Shown: positions 16,926 through 26,732, numbered from the stretch's first letter. The stretch: DNA of 64,000 nucleotides from Leptospira chreensis (GCF_016919165.1 NZ_JAFFPS010000028.1:9284-73283), one strand, 5' to 3'. Notes: a model not told the origin generated them from the sequence alone. Numbers and translations are program-made.

Positions 16926-17822
16926 TTAACTTATGATCCGATTTCGACCAGATGACTTTGCTTCATATAGAAGTTTGTCGGCGGTCCGAAGAAGTTCAAT
17001 GGGATTTTCAATTTCGGTGATATCTCCACCGGCAACTCCTCCACTAAAAGAAATTTTGAAGACTTGTTCTGACTCCGAATGTAACTCAAGACCAGAAACC
17101 ATCTCTCTAATTTTATCGAGAACACGGGTCGCATCAACAAGTCCAGTTTCTGGAAAAACGATCACGAATTCTTCCCCACCAAATCTGGAAATAATGTCTG
17201 ACTTACGCAAACATGTTTTTAATTCAGAAGCAATTCTCTTTAAAACAATATCCCCGGTCTCATGCCCATAGGTATCATTGATTTTTTTAAAGAAGTCGAT
17301 ATCAATCATTGCCAAAGAAAGGTTATGTTTGTGCCTTTTACATCTTTGGAACTCTTGATCAATTCGCTCTTCCATATAACGACGGTTATACAGCCCAGTC
17401 ATTACATCCCGAATTGACGTTTCCCTTAGTTGGTCATGTAAAGATTTCATGCGTAAAGCACTGAAGATCCTTGCCAAGAGTTCAATCTCTTTGGCAGGTT
17501 TTGTGATGTAATCGGTCGCCCCAGCTTCAATGGCAAGTTTCAGGTTTTCAGGCTCTGTATGGCCAGTGACCATAATGACAGGAAGCCAACCCACAGAAGA
17601 AGAGGAAAAAATTTCCGAGATGAGTTCAATCCCAGATCCATCTGGCAATTCCCAATCCAAGAGAACGACATCAATTTGGTCTTTGATGATGATCTCCCTG
17701 GCTTGCGAAAGATTGACAGCTTCCAAAGGAATGTATCCATGATTGGTTATCCATCGATGGAGAAGTTTTCTCTGTAACTCAGAGTCTTCTATGATAAGAA
17801 TTTTTTTACCTTCGTTCTCCAT
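16926..17822 (-). CDS. Response regulator with GGDEF output (PleD-like diguanylate cyclase)
   Basis: A 298-residue protein. Residues about 7-122 are a receiver domain with acidic residues near the N-terminus, the phospho-acceptor Asp in VVLLDWELPDGSG (about 54-56), a conserved VTGH and a Lys in ITKPA. Residues about 135-298 are a GGDEF domain: DVMTGLYNRRYMEER opens it, and the active-site RFGGEEF is preceded by the inhibitory I-site RxxD (RKSD) at canonical 5-residue spacing. It should make cyclic di-GMP when phosphorylated and be product-inhibited. No sensor kinase is adjacent; the PAS kinase 3 kb away is a possible partner. Confidence 0.93.
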   Translation of the reverse strand: MENEGKKILIIEDSELQRKLLHRWITNHGYIPLEAVNLSQAREIIIKDQIDVVLLDWELPDGSGIELISEIFSSSSVGWLPVIMVTGHTEPENLKLAIEAGATDYITKPAKEIELLARIFSALRMKSLHDQLRETSIRDVMTGLYNRRYMEERIDQEFQRCKRHKHNLSLAMIDIDFFKKINDTYGHETGDIVLKRIASELKTCLRKSDIISRFGGEEFVIVFPETGLVDATRVLDKIREMVSGLELHSESEQVFKISFSGGVAGGDITEIENPIELLRTADKLLYEAKSSGRNRIIS

Positions 17823-17834
17823 TCTCCAATGATT

Positions 17835-19622
17835 TTATTTTTTCTTTTTTTTACCTAGTATTTTTTCAACCTCACCCGGCTCCAAAGGAACTTTTACTAC
17901 CGTTCCCCCTTCCTTGCGGATTTGGTCCACATCCACCACTGCGCCCGTTAGGAGGCGAGATGCTCTTTTTGATCCGTCTTTCACACCATAAACCACCCAT
18001 TTACCCCCTTCCAGGGATAACACTAAGTAAGTACAATCCGCAACGGCAAGAACAGAATGAGCGGACATATGAGATACAAATTCATAACTCAGTACAATTC
18101 CTGAACCAACTGCCACTCCAGTCGGAACACCGACTGCTTTTGTTAATTGGTAAATTCCATAAGTGGTTCCTGTTCCAAAGGAAGCTACCGTTCCCACAGC
18201 CCCTACACTTCCTGCAGCTACTTTCGACGAAGTATAGGTGACTGCTTGTGCTGTCGCTGAAGTTCCTGCTACCGTGGCACCAGTCACAGTCCCACCAACG
18301 GCAAGTCCTCCCCCTAGAACGGTTTGTCCCCCCGCAACTCCCACAAGACTCATCGGAGCTAAAATATATTTTCCAGAAGACTCTGTGACAACAGCCGCAG
18401 ATTTCACGGAATAAGCGGATGTCTTTCTAACCACTGCCGAGGTAACTTTTACACCTTGTTCCATGGACTGAACTGACTCATTCAAGACCGCTCCCGTACT
18501 GTTTATCAAAGCACCTAACGCTAGCTCAACACTTGGTGCTGTAATATAAACAACCCCTTTTCCTGCGAGTGTAAATGTCTCAACCAGGCAATACAAAGCT
18601 GTGCCTGTCGAATTTGTGACCACAGCAGCGGGATAAATGATTCCATTCCAAGTAATGTACCCAACAGAAAGTAGGGTCATTTTTCCAATTGGTTTGATAA
18701 GCCCGTCATAAAACAATGCTTTGGCGGTTCTGGAAAATGCTTTCAGTAAAGCTAAAGGGACTCCTTCCCCATCCGCAATGGATTCTATATCCGCTTTGGC
18801 TCGACCTAGCTCCTTGGAACTATCCTGACCAATAGTAAAAATTGTTTCTTTCCAATTTCCAAAAATCTTTTCCGAAACAGAAGAACGAAAATCTTCTAGT
18901 TTAGAAAACCTTTGTTTCCAACTTCCTGATTTTAAATCCTCATATGTTTCATCATAAGAAGATTTAAGTGCATCATCCAAATCCACATACCCAAGAACCG
19001 TTGACTCAAATACCTTCTGGTATTCTTCTTTGTACTGATTGAATCTTTTTTTAGCAGAAGGAGAATTGTCTACTGCCTCTTTTTGGTTCAATTGCATATC
19101 CGCCCATTCATCCCATTCCTTACGAAGGGCTACCGAGTTTGCTACAACCGTTTTGTGCGAATCGACACCTCGTTCCCAGGAAGACCCTACCATCCCATAA
19201 GACTCAGCCACAGAGGCATACATGATAAATAACCCAGGTTTGGTGGCATTTTCATTTAAATATTGAACTGCTGCATCGCCTCCTTCACTTACCTTCCCGG
19301 CAGCAGACCAACTCATTTTGGTTCCATCTTTGACAATGACTACAGATTCACGTGCTTTTAAAACAGAACGAGAGAACTCTGCTTTTGCAAAAGTATACCG
19401 CCCAATGTATACCGTGGCTTCACTAAAGGGTGGGATAAATTTAATACTCGTTCCTTTGACTGGCAAAGCCCCTTGGTAGTACAAAGAAGTATGTCCTTCG
19501 ATTGCCAATTTTTTGGTATTCTTTAGTGGATCTTCTGCCTTTTTATCGGAACCAGAACAATAGGAGAAAAATACAGATATGGATATAGAAATTAAAAATA
19601 TTTTATATAAGTTTGGTTTCAT
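17835..19622 (-). CDS. Large lipoprotein of unknown function, second of a tandem paralogous pair
   Basis: 595 residues. A signal peptide with LISISISVFFSYC places the lipidated Cys near residue 22. Residues about 40-300 are mostly helical. Residues about 300-540 are dominated by Gly, Ala, Val, Thr and Ser in hydrophobic stretches, followed by a compact end (WVVYGVKDGSKRA, then a poly-Lys tail). The last ~60 residues align with the end of the upstream neighbour (VVIAVVKGNY, LTGAVVDVDQ/PTGTVINLEE, EKIL/KKVL), so the two are diverged duplicates. It overlaps that gene by 4 nt (ATGA). The Gly/Ala/Val-rich part could pack in or on the outer membrane. No known family was recognised. Confidence 0.75.
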   Translation of the reverse strand: MKPNLYKIFLISISISVFFSYCSGSDKKAEDPLKNTKKLAIEGHTSLYYQGALPVKGTSIKFIPPFSEATVYIGRYTFAKAEFSRSVLKARESVVIVKDGTKMSWSAAGKVSEGGDAAVQYLNENATKPGLFIMYASVAESYGMVGSSWERGVDSHKTVVANSVALRKEWDEWADMQLNQKEAVDNSPSAKKRFNQYKEEYQKVFESTVLGYVDLDDALKSSYDETYEDLKSGSWKQRFSKLEDFRSSVSEKIFGNWKETIFTIGQDSSKELGRAKADIESIADGEGVPLALLKAFSRTAKALFYDGLIKPIGKMTLLSVGYITWNGIIYPAAVVTNSTGTALYCLVETFTLAGKGVVYITAPSVELALGALINSTGAVLNESVQSMEQGVKVTSAVVRKTSAYSVKSAAVVTESSGKYILAPMSLVGVAGGQTVLGGGLAVGGTVTGATVAGTSATAQAVTYTSSKVAAGSVGAVGTVASFGTGTTYGIYQLTKAVGVPTGVAVGSGIVLSYEFVSHMSAHSVLAVADCTYLVLSLEGGKWVVYGVKDGSKRASRLLTGAVVDVDQIRKEGGTVVKVPLEPGEVEKILGKKKKK

Positions 19623-21097
19623 TTGTTTTCGGATGCCTTTGCATTTGCACGTTTTGTTTGTTCTGCGATTTCCGCATCCAATACTTTTTTGATAATCTTT
19701 GGATCGTCTGTTAGGATTTTGAGTTTCCCTGCTTTTTTTGCTTCTTCTAAATTGATCACCGTACCTGTGGGTGCATCATCTAAGTCCGCATAGTTGCCTT
19801 TCACAACAGCGATGACAACACGAGGGCCATCATAAGTGATGAAAATCGGACCATCCACCGCGGTTAAGACCAGCTGGGAAGGAAGGGCGGTGAGAGCCGT
19901 ATACCCCAAAATCATTCCGGAACTCATCGCATACATTCCGGCTTCTGCAGAACCCTTCGACAAATCATAAACCATTCCTGTTGCATAAGCACCCGTCTCA
20001 TAAGCCGTTCCACCTACGACACCAATGGTTCCGCCTGCAGTGGTTGCTGCAACAGTAGTGACTTGGTTGAAAGCAGCAAGTGTAGTGCCCGCAGTATAAG
20101 TCGGAACGGTAGAAGACGCAGAAAGTATCCCCATAGAACTAAAAAGGCCCGCTTCCAATGTGGGAGAAATCACCCGATAACCGAACTTAGTCGAATAGAA
20201 GAGAACCGCTCCAGTAGATATCAAAGCTGTCGATGAAAAATTCATTGTTTTAGAAAGAGGAACGTAGACTCCATTGACCACAAGAATCTCACCTGCGTTC
20301 GCACTGGTTTTACCAATGGGGGCCACCATCACTTCTTTTAAGGCAACGGAATAACCTTTAAAAATATCAACGAGGGCAAGAAGGGAATTCCCACGATCCC
20401 CGGATTCTTCATAGTTTTTTGCAAACTCATCGGATGCTTTCGAAAAGGAATCACTCCAAGCAGAAACAATATTCTTGGAATTTTGATTGATTGTTCTGTC
20501 AAAAAGTTCGTTTAACTTGGAATTCTTTTTGTCATAATCACTACCCATTTCGGCGAAAGAAGACTTAAGCGCTTTTGTATCCGATTCGATTCTTGGAACT
20601 AGATATACATAACCTTGTACAAATCGAGAACCCGCTTCTTCAAAATTATCTTTAGAAGCTTTCCATTCCGTTTTACTCAATTGCCAACCGGCATCATAAA
20701 TATCTTCTGTTCTGCCAAAAGAATCTTTGATTCCACTCTTGGTCCAAGAAGCCACGGAAGCCATAGTATCACCCAACTTCCCTGGATAGTCAGCACTTCG
20801 TTTTTTCATATGAACGAGCACCATGGCTTTGGCAACGCGGGAACTCATCCCACCATTTTCATAAGCCAAATCTATACTCTTTTTTCCTGAAGGAATGACT
20901 GCCCATCCATGTTCCCAAAGGTTTTTTCTAGAACCAAGGGAGTTTGCAGTCAGTGGTGCAATTTTTTTGAAAGATTGTGGTTTGTTGGCAGTGAACACGG
21001 ATTCGCCAAAAATCTTATCCGTTTTCTGAGAACCAGAACATTGCAGGAATAAGGCGACTGTTAAGAAAAGAAGGGAAATGATCGAAACAAGTTTCAT
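19619..21097 (-). CDS. Large lipoprotein of unknown function, first of a tandem paralogous pair
   Basis: 492 residues with a good lipoprotein signal (LLFLTVALFLQC, Cys about residue 20). The body resembles its downstream paralogue: an N-terminal helical region that includes AVIPSGKKSIDLAYENGG and WTKSGIKDSF, then a Gly/Ala/Thr/Val-rich stretch (about 290-400) and a short beta-like end domain. It is the first gene of a two-gene operon. It faces opgG-opgH divergently with a 143-bp gap, which hints at an envelope role, but no function can be read from sequence. No metal site, protease triad or repeat of a known family was found. Confidence 0.75.
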   Translation of the reverse strand: MKLVSIISLLFLTVALFLQCSGSQKTDKIFGESVFTANKPQSFKKIAPLTANSLGSRKNLWEHGWAVIPSGKKSIDLAYENGGMSSRVAKAMVLVHMKKRSADYPGKLGDTMASVASWTKSGIKDSFGRTEDIYDAGWQLSKTEWKASKDNFEEAGSRFVQGYVYLVPRIESDTKALKSSFAEMGSDYDKKNSKLNELFDRTINQNSKNIVSAWSDSFSKASDEFAKNYEESGDRGNSLLALVDIFKGYSVALKEVMVAPIGKTSANAGEILVVNGVYVPLSKTMNFSSTALISTGAVLFYSTKFGYRVISPTLEAGLFSSMGILSASSTVPTYTAGTTLAAFNQVTTVAATTAGGTIGVVGGTAYETGAYATGMVYDLSKGSAEAGMYAMSSGMILGYTALTALPSQLVLTAVDGPIFITYDGPRVVIAVVKGNYADLDDAPTGTVINLEEAKKAGKLKILTDDPKIIKKVLDAEIAEQTKRANAKASENK

Positions 21098-21240
21098 AAG
21101 ATGAGGGGAATCGTATAGAAGTGATCTAAATATGCAATAGAAAAAAAAACACAGCTTGCTTAATCCATGTTTAGTGAGGCAAAAATGCTACATCAGAATA
21201 TTTAGGTGACCATTTGGATTGGGTAATAATCATTACACCT

Positions 21241-22815
21241 ATGAAGAAACTGAACATATATCTTGCACTCATTGCCTTGGTATTGTGTGTCGTCATCATC
21301 ATTCGAAAAAACGATCTGACCTTAACCAAAGTTGCCACTTTGATGGCCATCTCCACTCCCACGGAAGTCTTTGATTTTCACACTGCCGATACCATTGCAA
21401 AACAAAAATTAAAGTCCAAATTCATACCCACACCAGAATTTAAAATCCCAGGACTGGATGGGATTAGCTACGACGACTATAGACAAATCGAATACAAACC
21501 TGATGTCGCCATTTGGAAAAATCTAGCCCTTCCCTACCAATTGCATTTTTTTCATCCGGGTCATATCTACAGTAACGGAATTCACATCTACGAAGTGATC
21601 AATGAAAAGCCGGCAGAAATTCCCTATGACGCCTCTCGGTTTAATTTTGGCGACTTACCACTCTCAGACGACTTTGCAGACCTGACACAAAAACTTCATT
21701 ATACCGGCTTTCGAGTCCACTACCCTATCAACCAAAAAGAAGCCTTAGAAGAATTTTTAGTCTTTCAGGGAGCTTCCTACTTTCGGGCCATCTCCAAAGA
21801 CCAAGTGTACGGATTGTCCGGAAGAGGCCTTGCCATCAACACAGGCCCAAAGGACAAAGAAGAGTTTCCCGTCTTTGAAAGTTTCTATATCAAACGACCT
21901 CAAAAAACGGATACATCCATTACCATCTATGCCATTATGAATAGTGAGTCTGTGGTTGGATCTTATGAATTCATCGTAAAACCGGGCGAAATCACAACCA
22001 TTGATGTAAGAGCCAAAATCTACCTTCGCAAAAAAATCAAACGCCTGGGATTTGCTCCCATCACTTCCATGTATTTGTATGGCGAATCAGACAATCCGAT
22101 TCTTGGGAATATCCACCCAGAAGTACATGACTCAGACGGCTTACTTGTCCAAACCAAAGAAGGTGATTGGGAATGGAGACCACTCATCAACCCTAAAAAA
22201 ACCCAACTAACAAGAATTCAACTTGATTCACCGTCTGGATATGGTCTCATCCAAAGAGATAGAAAATTCAAAAGTTACCAAGACGAAAAACTCCAATACC
22301 ATTTAAGACCTAGTGTTTGGGTAGAACCGAAAGGCAACTGGGGAAAGGGAAGTTTGTATCTTTTGGAATTCACAACCAACCTAGACTCTGACGACAATGT
22401 CACAACCTTTTGGGAACCCGCCATTCCACCGAATCTAAATGAAGGTTATGAATTTGAATACACTTTGCATTATACAGAAAGATCACCGAAACACCATACT
22501 CTTGGGAAAGCATCTGCCTTTTACAGAGGAGTGGATCCAGTTTTTCCAAAAGAAAAAGTGTTCACCTTGTACTTCACTGGTGACTACTTAAAGTCTTTGG
22601 ACAAAAAAACATCGTTAAGCGCCCTCATTCAAAATAGCGAAATTCCACCTGAACAAATTCGTTACAAAATCGAAAAAATAACAGAACTAGACCAGTGGCG
22701 CCTTCAAATCTGGTATCCAAGTTCGGAAGGGGAATCCAATTGGAGCGTTTTCCTAAAAAATGAAAACCAAAGAATTACAGAAACATGGATTTATCGAGAT
22801 GGACTATCCAAATAA
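21241..22815 (+). CDS. opgG: Periplasmic glucan biosynthesis protein OpgG/OpgD
   Basis: 524 residues from the ATG at 21241; a TTG 27 nt earlier is less likely. An N-terminal hydrophobic segment (about 4-22) acts as signal or anchor. The mature start FDFHTADTIAKQKLKSKF leads into GISYDDYRQIEYKPDVAIWK, LHFFHPGHIY and FQGASYFRAISKDQVYGLSGRGLAI, all strongly conserved in MdoG/OpgG. The family shapes the beta-glucan backbone of osmoregulated periplasmic glucans in the periplasm, together with OpgH. It is the first gene of a three-gene coupled operon ending in opgH. Confidence 0.92.
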   Translation: MKKLNIYLALIALVLCVVIIIRKNDLTLTKVATLMAISTPTEVFDFHTADTIAKQKLKSKFIPTPEFKIPGLDGISYDDYRQIEYKPDVAIWKNLALPYQLHFFHPGHIYSNGIHIYEVINEKPAEIPYDASRFNFGDLPLSDDFADLTQKLHYTGFRVHYPINQKEALEEFLVFQGASYFRAISKDQVYGLSGRGLAINTGPKDKEEFPVFESFYIKRPQKTDTSITIYAIMNSESVVGSYEFIVKPGEITTIDVRAKIYLRKKIKRLGFAPITSMYLYGESDNPILGNIHPEVHDSDGLLVQTKEGDWEWRPLINPKKTQLTRIQLDSPSGYGLIQRDRKFKSYQDEKLQYHLRPSVWVEPKGNWGKGSLYLLEFTTNLDSDDNVTTFWEPAIPPNLNEGYEFEYTLHYTERSPKHHTLGKASAFYRGVDPVFPKEKVFTLYFTGDYLKSLDKKTSLSALIQNSEIPPEQIRYKIEKITELDQWRLQIWYPSSEGESNWSVFLKNENQRITETWIYRDGLSK

Positions 22816-23188
22816 CACAATTTATCTAAATGAACTGAGCGAAAGGATGCGTTCCTATTTAATTTTAAGTGGGATTCATAACGAATATAAAATTGCCGAA
22901 GTGCTGAATGAATTTTTTAAATCGGCAGCTCTAATTTTAGCATTTGAATCGGATTGGAAACTTTGGTTAGACCATTTACGCGCCAATAAATTAGAACTCA
23001 CACAATCCTTACCATTACCTGATCGTTCCTGGCAATTCGGGTCGATGATTCCACAATCTGCGGAATGGAAGAGGGATACCATCAAAACAAAACAATCCAC
23101 TGTTGGATCTTTAAAACCAGTATTCATCATTGCCTCCATCTTTCTTTGGAGTTTCCTCTATTACATCATTATATTTAGGTTGTTATGA
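22799..23188 (+). CDS. Small membrane protein between opgG and opgH
   Basis: 129 residues from the ATG at 22799, which lies inside the end of opgG (17-nt overlap). A start at 22760 would overlap more and is less likely. The protein is mostly soluble helix with one C-terminal transmembrane segment (VFIIASIFLWSFLYYIIIF, about 106-124), so it looks tail-anchored with its bulk in the cytoplasm. Its stop overlaps the opgH start by 4 nt (ATGA). Position and coupling suggest a partner of the OpgH synthase. No known family was recognised. Confidence 0.75.
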   Translation: MDYPNNTIYLNELSERMRSYLILSGIHNEYKIAEVLNEFFKSAALILAFESDWKLWLDHLRANKLELTQSLPLPDRSWQFGSMIPQSAEWKRDTIKTKQSTVGSLKPVFIIASIFLWSFLYYIIIFRLL

Positions 23189-25266
23189 TCCAGATCCATC
23201 GCTCTTTATTTTTTCTTACCTTCATCATTCCTGTCATCTGGGGATTTAGTTTGTTTATTGAAATCATTTCCTTCCAAGGAATTGAAATCACAGAATACTA
23301 CCAATTCATCACACTGATTTTTCTTTTGCCGATGTTGTCTTACGGTGCCAGTACTGCCTTCTTTGGATTTTTACTTTCTCTCAAAAAAAATGCCGATACA
23401 CTCCTCAAAGCAAAACGAATCCCAGAAGGGGAACTCGACTTATCCTTAATTGCATCTCTTCCCGTTGCCGTTGTGATGCCCGTTTACGAAGAAAATGAAA
23501 TTTCCATCTTTTCTAGAATCAAAGTGATCTTTGAGTCCGCAAACAAAATCCACAAACTACCACAACTTGATTTTTTTATCTTAAGTGACACAAGAACACC
23601 AGAAAAATGGATCAAAGAAGAAGCCGCCTACATTAAATTATGCGAGTCCACAGGAAACTTTCATAACTTCCACTACCGCAGGAGAAAAAGTAATCTCAAC
23701 GGCAAAAGTGGAAACATCGCCGACTTCTGCCGGCGGTGGGGGAAAAAATACAAATACATGCTCATCCTTGACGCGGATAGCCTTGTCTCAGGAGATCTCA
23801 TCCTCCAACTAATTGCCAATATGGAAAAAAATCCCACTGCCGGAATCATCCAATCCAGCACTCGCATTTTTCGTTCCACCACCCTATTCCAAAAACTAAC
23901 AGAATTTTCCTCTTATCTATTCAGCCCTTTTTTCTTAAAAGGAGCCAGTTTTTGGCAAGTCAACTCTTCCGGGTATTGGGGACACAACGCCATCCTTCGG
24001 GTGAAACCATTCATGGAACACTGCGCCCTCCCCCACCTTCCCGAATACGGGGGCCTTGGCGGAAAAATTTTAAGCCACGATACGGTGGAAGCCGCTCTCA
24101 TGCGAAAAGCAGGATATGAAGTTTTATGCGCTTACGAACTCGATGGAAGTTACGAAGAAAACCCACCTAACATCATTGATGCCCTCAAACGAGACCAACG
24201 TTGGTGCCAAGGGAACTTGCAGCATTTTTGGTTTTTATTTGGAAAAAAAATTCCCTTTATCAACAGAATCCATATCCTGAATGGAATCCTCTCTTACCTC
24301 AACTCACCCATTTGGATGTGTTATATCGTTTTGAGTTTATGGAATTATTTAGAGGATAACAAATATTTAAACTACTCCATGTTACCCGAAGAATTTGAGT
24401 TTTTCAAATCTCAGATTTACGACCCTCTTTACGTAAAACTATTATACCTTTCTTTAGTGTTATTATTTCTACCAAGAGTGCTTAGTTTCATAAGCCTCCC
24501 TGTAATCCAAATCCTAAAGAAGTTTCCAGCCTTTCTTTTGGAAACTGCATTCTCCATCCTGATCGCACCCATCTACATGATCTATCATAGCATTTTTGTG
24601 TTTTCCATCCTACTCAACAAAAGGATCACTTGGGGGCCGCAAAACAGGGATGCTGATTCCGGATACAGTCTCACCTACATACTTTCTTCTTTTTTTGGTG
24701 TGACCATTTTAGGACTTGCCTGTGCTTATATCAGCCATGCGCATTCCACCATGTTATTCATTCTGACAATGCCCATCTGGATCGGATGGATTTTGGCCAT
24801 CCCTCTTGTGGTCCTAACAGGAAGGGAACAAAAACTTCTAAACAAATCGCTCGATCCTTCTTTTTGGAAACCAAATACAAATTTGACCCAAAGATTAGAA
24901 GAAGAACTTAACTCGCATAAGAATAGTTATCTGGAAGGTCGGGAATTCTTCTTTGCCCTGGTGCATCCTGTATTCCACAAAGAACACAAACAACTCCAAG
25001 GGAATAAACTTTACCAATCTAAACTTCCCAAATCCACCGAAGTAGATTTAAAAACCTTACTCACAAAAGGTCCCGGTGGTTTAGAAACAAAATCCCTTTT
25101 AAAAATTTTATCGAACAGAGAGTTACTCGATTCCTTCTACTCAAAATTCTGGACTTCAAAAAAAGAAGATTGGGCGAGTTACTGGAAAACCATTTGGGAA
25201 GAGATCAACCCATCTTTTTTTCCATCAATTTCCAATAGTAAGAAGAACGATTCCAGTCCTCAATGA
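23185..25266 (+). CDS. opgH: Glucan synthase OpgH, membrane glycosyltransferase
   Basis: A 693-residue integral membrane GT2 glycosyltransferase. Two hydrophobic helices (about 8-30 and 40-66) precede a cytoplasmic catalytic domain with the UDP-glucose and metal motif LDADS (about 194-198), GHNAILRVKPFMEHCALP, and the QRWCQGN (Q-x-x-R-W type) motif near 337-343. Several further helices follow (about 375-400, 430-460, 480-510 and 530-575). It uses UDP-glucose to polymerise and export linear beta-glucan for osmoregulated periplasmic glucans. The 3' end overlaps the convergent hydrolase gene by 62 nt, so the C-terminal ~20 residues and the hydrolase C-terminus are encoded by the same DNA. Confidence 0.93.
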   Translation: MIQIHRSLFFLTFIIPVIWGFSLFIEIISFQGIEITEYYQFITLIFLLPMLSYGASTAFFGFLLSLKKNADTLLKAKRIPEGELDLSLIASLPVAVVMPVYEENEISIFSRIKVIFESANKIHKLPQLDFFILSDTRTPEKWIKEEAAYIKLCESTGNFHNFHYRRRKSNLNGKSGNIADFCRRWGKKYKYMLILDADSLVSGDLILQLIANMEKNPTAGIIQSSTRIFRSTTLFQKLTEFSSYLFSPFFLKGASFWQVNSSGYWGHNAILRVKPFMEHCALPHLPEYGGLGGKILSHDTVEAALMRKAGYEVLCAYELDGSYEENPPNIIDALKRDQRWCQGNLQHFWFLFGKKIPFINRIHILNGILSYLNSPIWMCYIVLSLWNYLEDNKYLNYSMLPEEFEFFKSQIYDPLYVKLLYLSLVLLFLPRVLSFISLPVIQILKKFPAFLLETAFSILIAPIYMIYHSIFVFSILLNKRITWGPQNRDADSGYSLTYILSSFFGVTILGLACAYISHAHSTMLFILTMPIWIGWILAIPLVVLTGREQKLLNKSLDPSFWKPNTNLTQRLEEELNSHKNSYLEGREFFFALVHPVFHKEHKQLQGNKLYQSKLPKSTEVDLKTLLTKGPGGLETKSLLKILSNRELLDSFYSKFWTSKKEDWASYWKTIWEEINPSFFPSISNSKKNDSSPQ

Positions 25267-26170
25267 ATCCGCAGTGTCCCCCCTTCGACTCAATCACAAC
25301 TTCTAAATAAGAAGAAGTGGGGATCTCTACAAATTCCTTCCAAGGAATCACAGGATCATCCATAGAAGTGAGAATGGTTGTTGGGATCCGAACCGATTTA
25401 AAAAACAATTCATTCAAAGTATAAGAATCAAAATACTCATCCACAGAAGAAAAATGGGAGAACTCTTTCACCATCTTCTCTGTTAAATGCATCACCGATT
25501 GGTAATCATCCAAATCATGAAACGAATACAAGTGCGGAAACAAATTTGCTTTCTTAACAAGGGAAGACTTCCATGAGTTGAGGAAATACTTTCGTAAAAA
25601 AGGATGTTCGTCCATTTTGATGGTAGCTCTTTTCGGATCGAGCGCCGGACTAAATGCAAAACAATGTTTTAATCCCGGAATTTGGTCAGCCACTTTAGAA
25701 AGAGAATGCCTTCCTGCCATCCGCAAAACAAAATTCCCACCCAAAGAAAATCCCGCTAAATACACAGGCCCCTTCGAGCCGGAAGCTTTGACCAGCTCCC
25801 TCACAGCTTCATAAGTTTCTGGAAGCAAACTACCGTTAAAGATTCCTTCATTCAAATGATGGGTGTCCCCATGATCTCGCAGATTCAAGCGATAAACAGA
25901 AAATCCTTTCTGTAAAAAATGCCTAGCGGTTCGAACGATATAACTCGAATGAATACTCCCTTCCCATCCATGTACAAGAACCACAAGGCCTTTGGGATTT
26001 ACCACATCATGCACCTTGGCAAGGAGAGTGGTTCCGTCTTTTGCCTTTACCGACTTCCATGAACCCGCAACCGAATGGGCATAACGTTTGTCCGATTTCG
26101 ATTTAAAGGAAGCCATAAAAGACTGCACCATGGCACCGGAAAAAATAGGGAGGGGCTTAAAAAGGCTCAT
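25205..26170 (-). CDS. YheT-family alpha/beta hydrolase
   Basis: 321 residues from the ATG at 26170, chosen because GGGAGGA lies 6 nt before it. The longer frame to 26212 has no such site. The fold is clear: oxyanion region VLVHGWEGS, nucleophile elbow GFSLGGNF with the catalytic Ser, Asp in TSMDDPVIPW and His in SKGGHCGFIEDW near the C-terminus. This combination marks the YheT/EMB8 group of esterase-like hydrolases with unknown natural substrates. The gene converges on and overlaps opgH by 62 nt. Confidence 0.88.
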   Translation of the reverse strand: MSLFKPLPIFSGAMVQSFMASFKSKSDKRYAHSVAGSWKSVKAKDGTTLLAKVHDVVNPKGLVVLVHGWEGSIHSSYIVRTARHFLQKGFSVYRLNLRDHGDTHHLNEGIFNGSLLPETYEAVRELVKASGSKGPVYLAGFSLGGNFVLRMAGRHSLSKVADQIPGLKHCFAFSPALDPKRATIKMDEHPFLRKYFLNSWKSSLVKKANLFPHLYSFHDLDDYQSVMHLTEKMVKEFSHFSSVDEYFDSYTLNELFFKSVRIPTTILTSMDDPVIPWKEFVEIPTSSYLEVVIESKGGHCGFIEDWNRSSYYWKLMEKKMG

Positions 26171-26285
26171 AGCAGATCCTCCCAACTTTGATTCGGTTGA
26201 GAATAGTTTCAATAAATTATCCTGGATGGGCCAAAGGAAGATGGGTTTCCATTGACAAAGCCCCCATCCGAGTTAGGATTCTCTT

Positions 26286-26732
26286 ATGAAATATTCATTT
26301 CTCTGCATCCCCTTGGTCCTAATCACCTGCCAAAGTTATATGCCTTGGAAATCCGAATGGAAAACAAAAGACGGAGTCGAATTGTTTTACGCTGCCGTCT
26401 CCGCAAAAGCGAGCCAACAGGCCATCGAATCGGGAAGCCTCGCCATGAGACGAAGCACTTGTATCAACGCAACAAACCTTCTTTCCACTTCCCCCAAACT
26501 CACCGCCATCCTCTTAGAACAAGAATCCATCCAGTTAGATGAAGTCGAAACCAAAGATTTAGGTAGACTCATCTCCGCTCACAAAATCAAACCCAAACAA
26601 GAATCCTGCCAAACAGAAGAAGGCAGTTATTTTTTCACAAGCCCTGCTTGGGAATCCTGCCAATGTTTTTATACCATTGAATACCCCGGCGGGAGAAAAC
26701 AATTTCGCCAAGATCTAACGCAAATTAAGTGA
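26286..26732 (+). CDS. Hypothetical lipoprotein rich in cysteine
   Basis: A 148-residue protein with a short signal peptide and lipobox (IPLVLITC, Cys 15). The mature part has four further Cys: one in RRSTCINATN and three in the C-terminal segment (ESCQTEEG, ESCQCFY), suggesting disulfides in the periplasm or at the cell surface. The central part is helical and polar. No family was recognised. The transcript probably ends at the hairpin at 26776-26805. Confidence 0.7.
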   Translation: MKYSFLCIPLVLITCQSYMPWKSEWKTKDGVELFYAAVSAKASQQAIESGSLAMRRSTCINATNLLSTSPKLTAILLEQESIQLDEVETKDLGRLISAHKIKPKQESCQTEEGSYFFTSPAWESCQCFYTIEYPGGRKQFRQDLTQIK

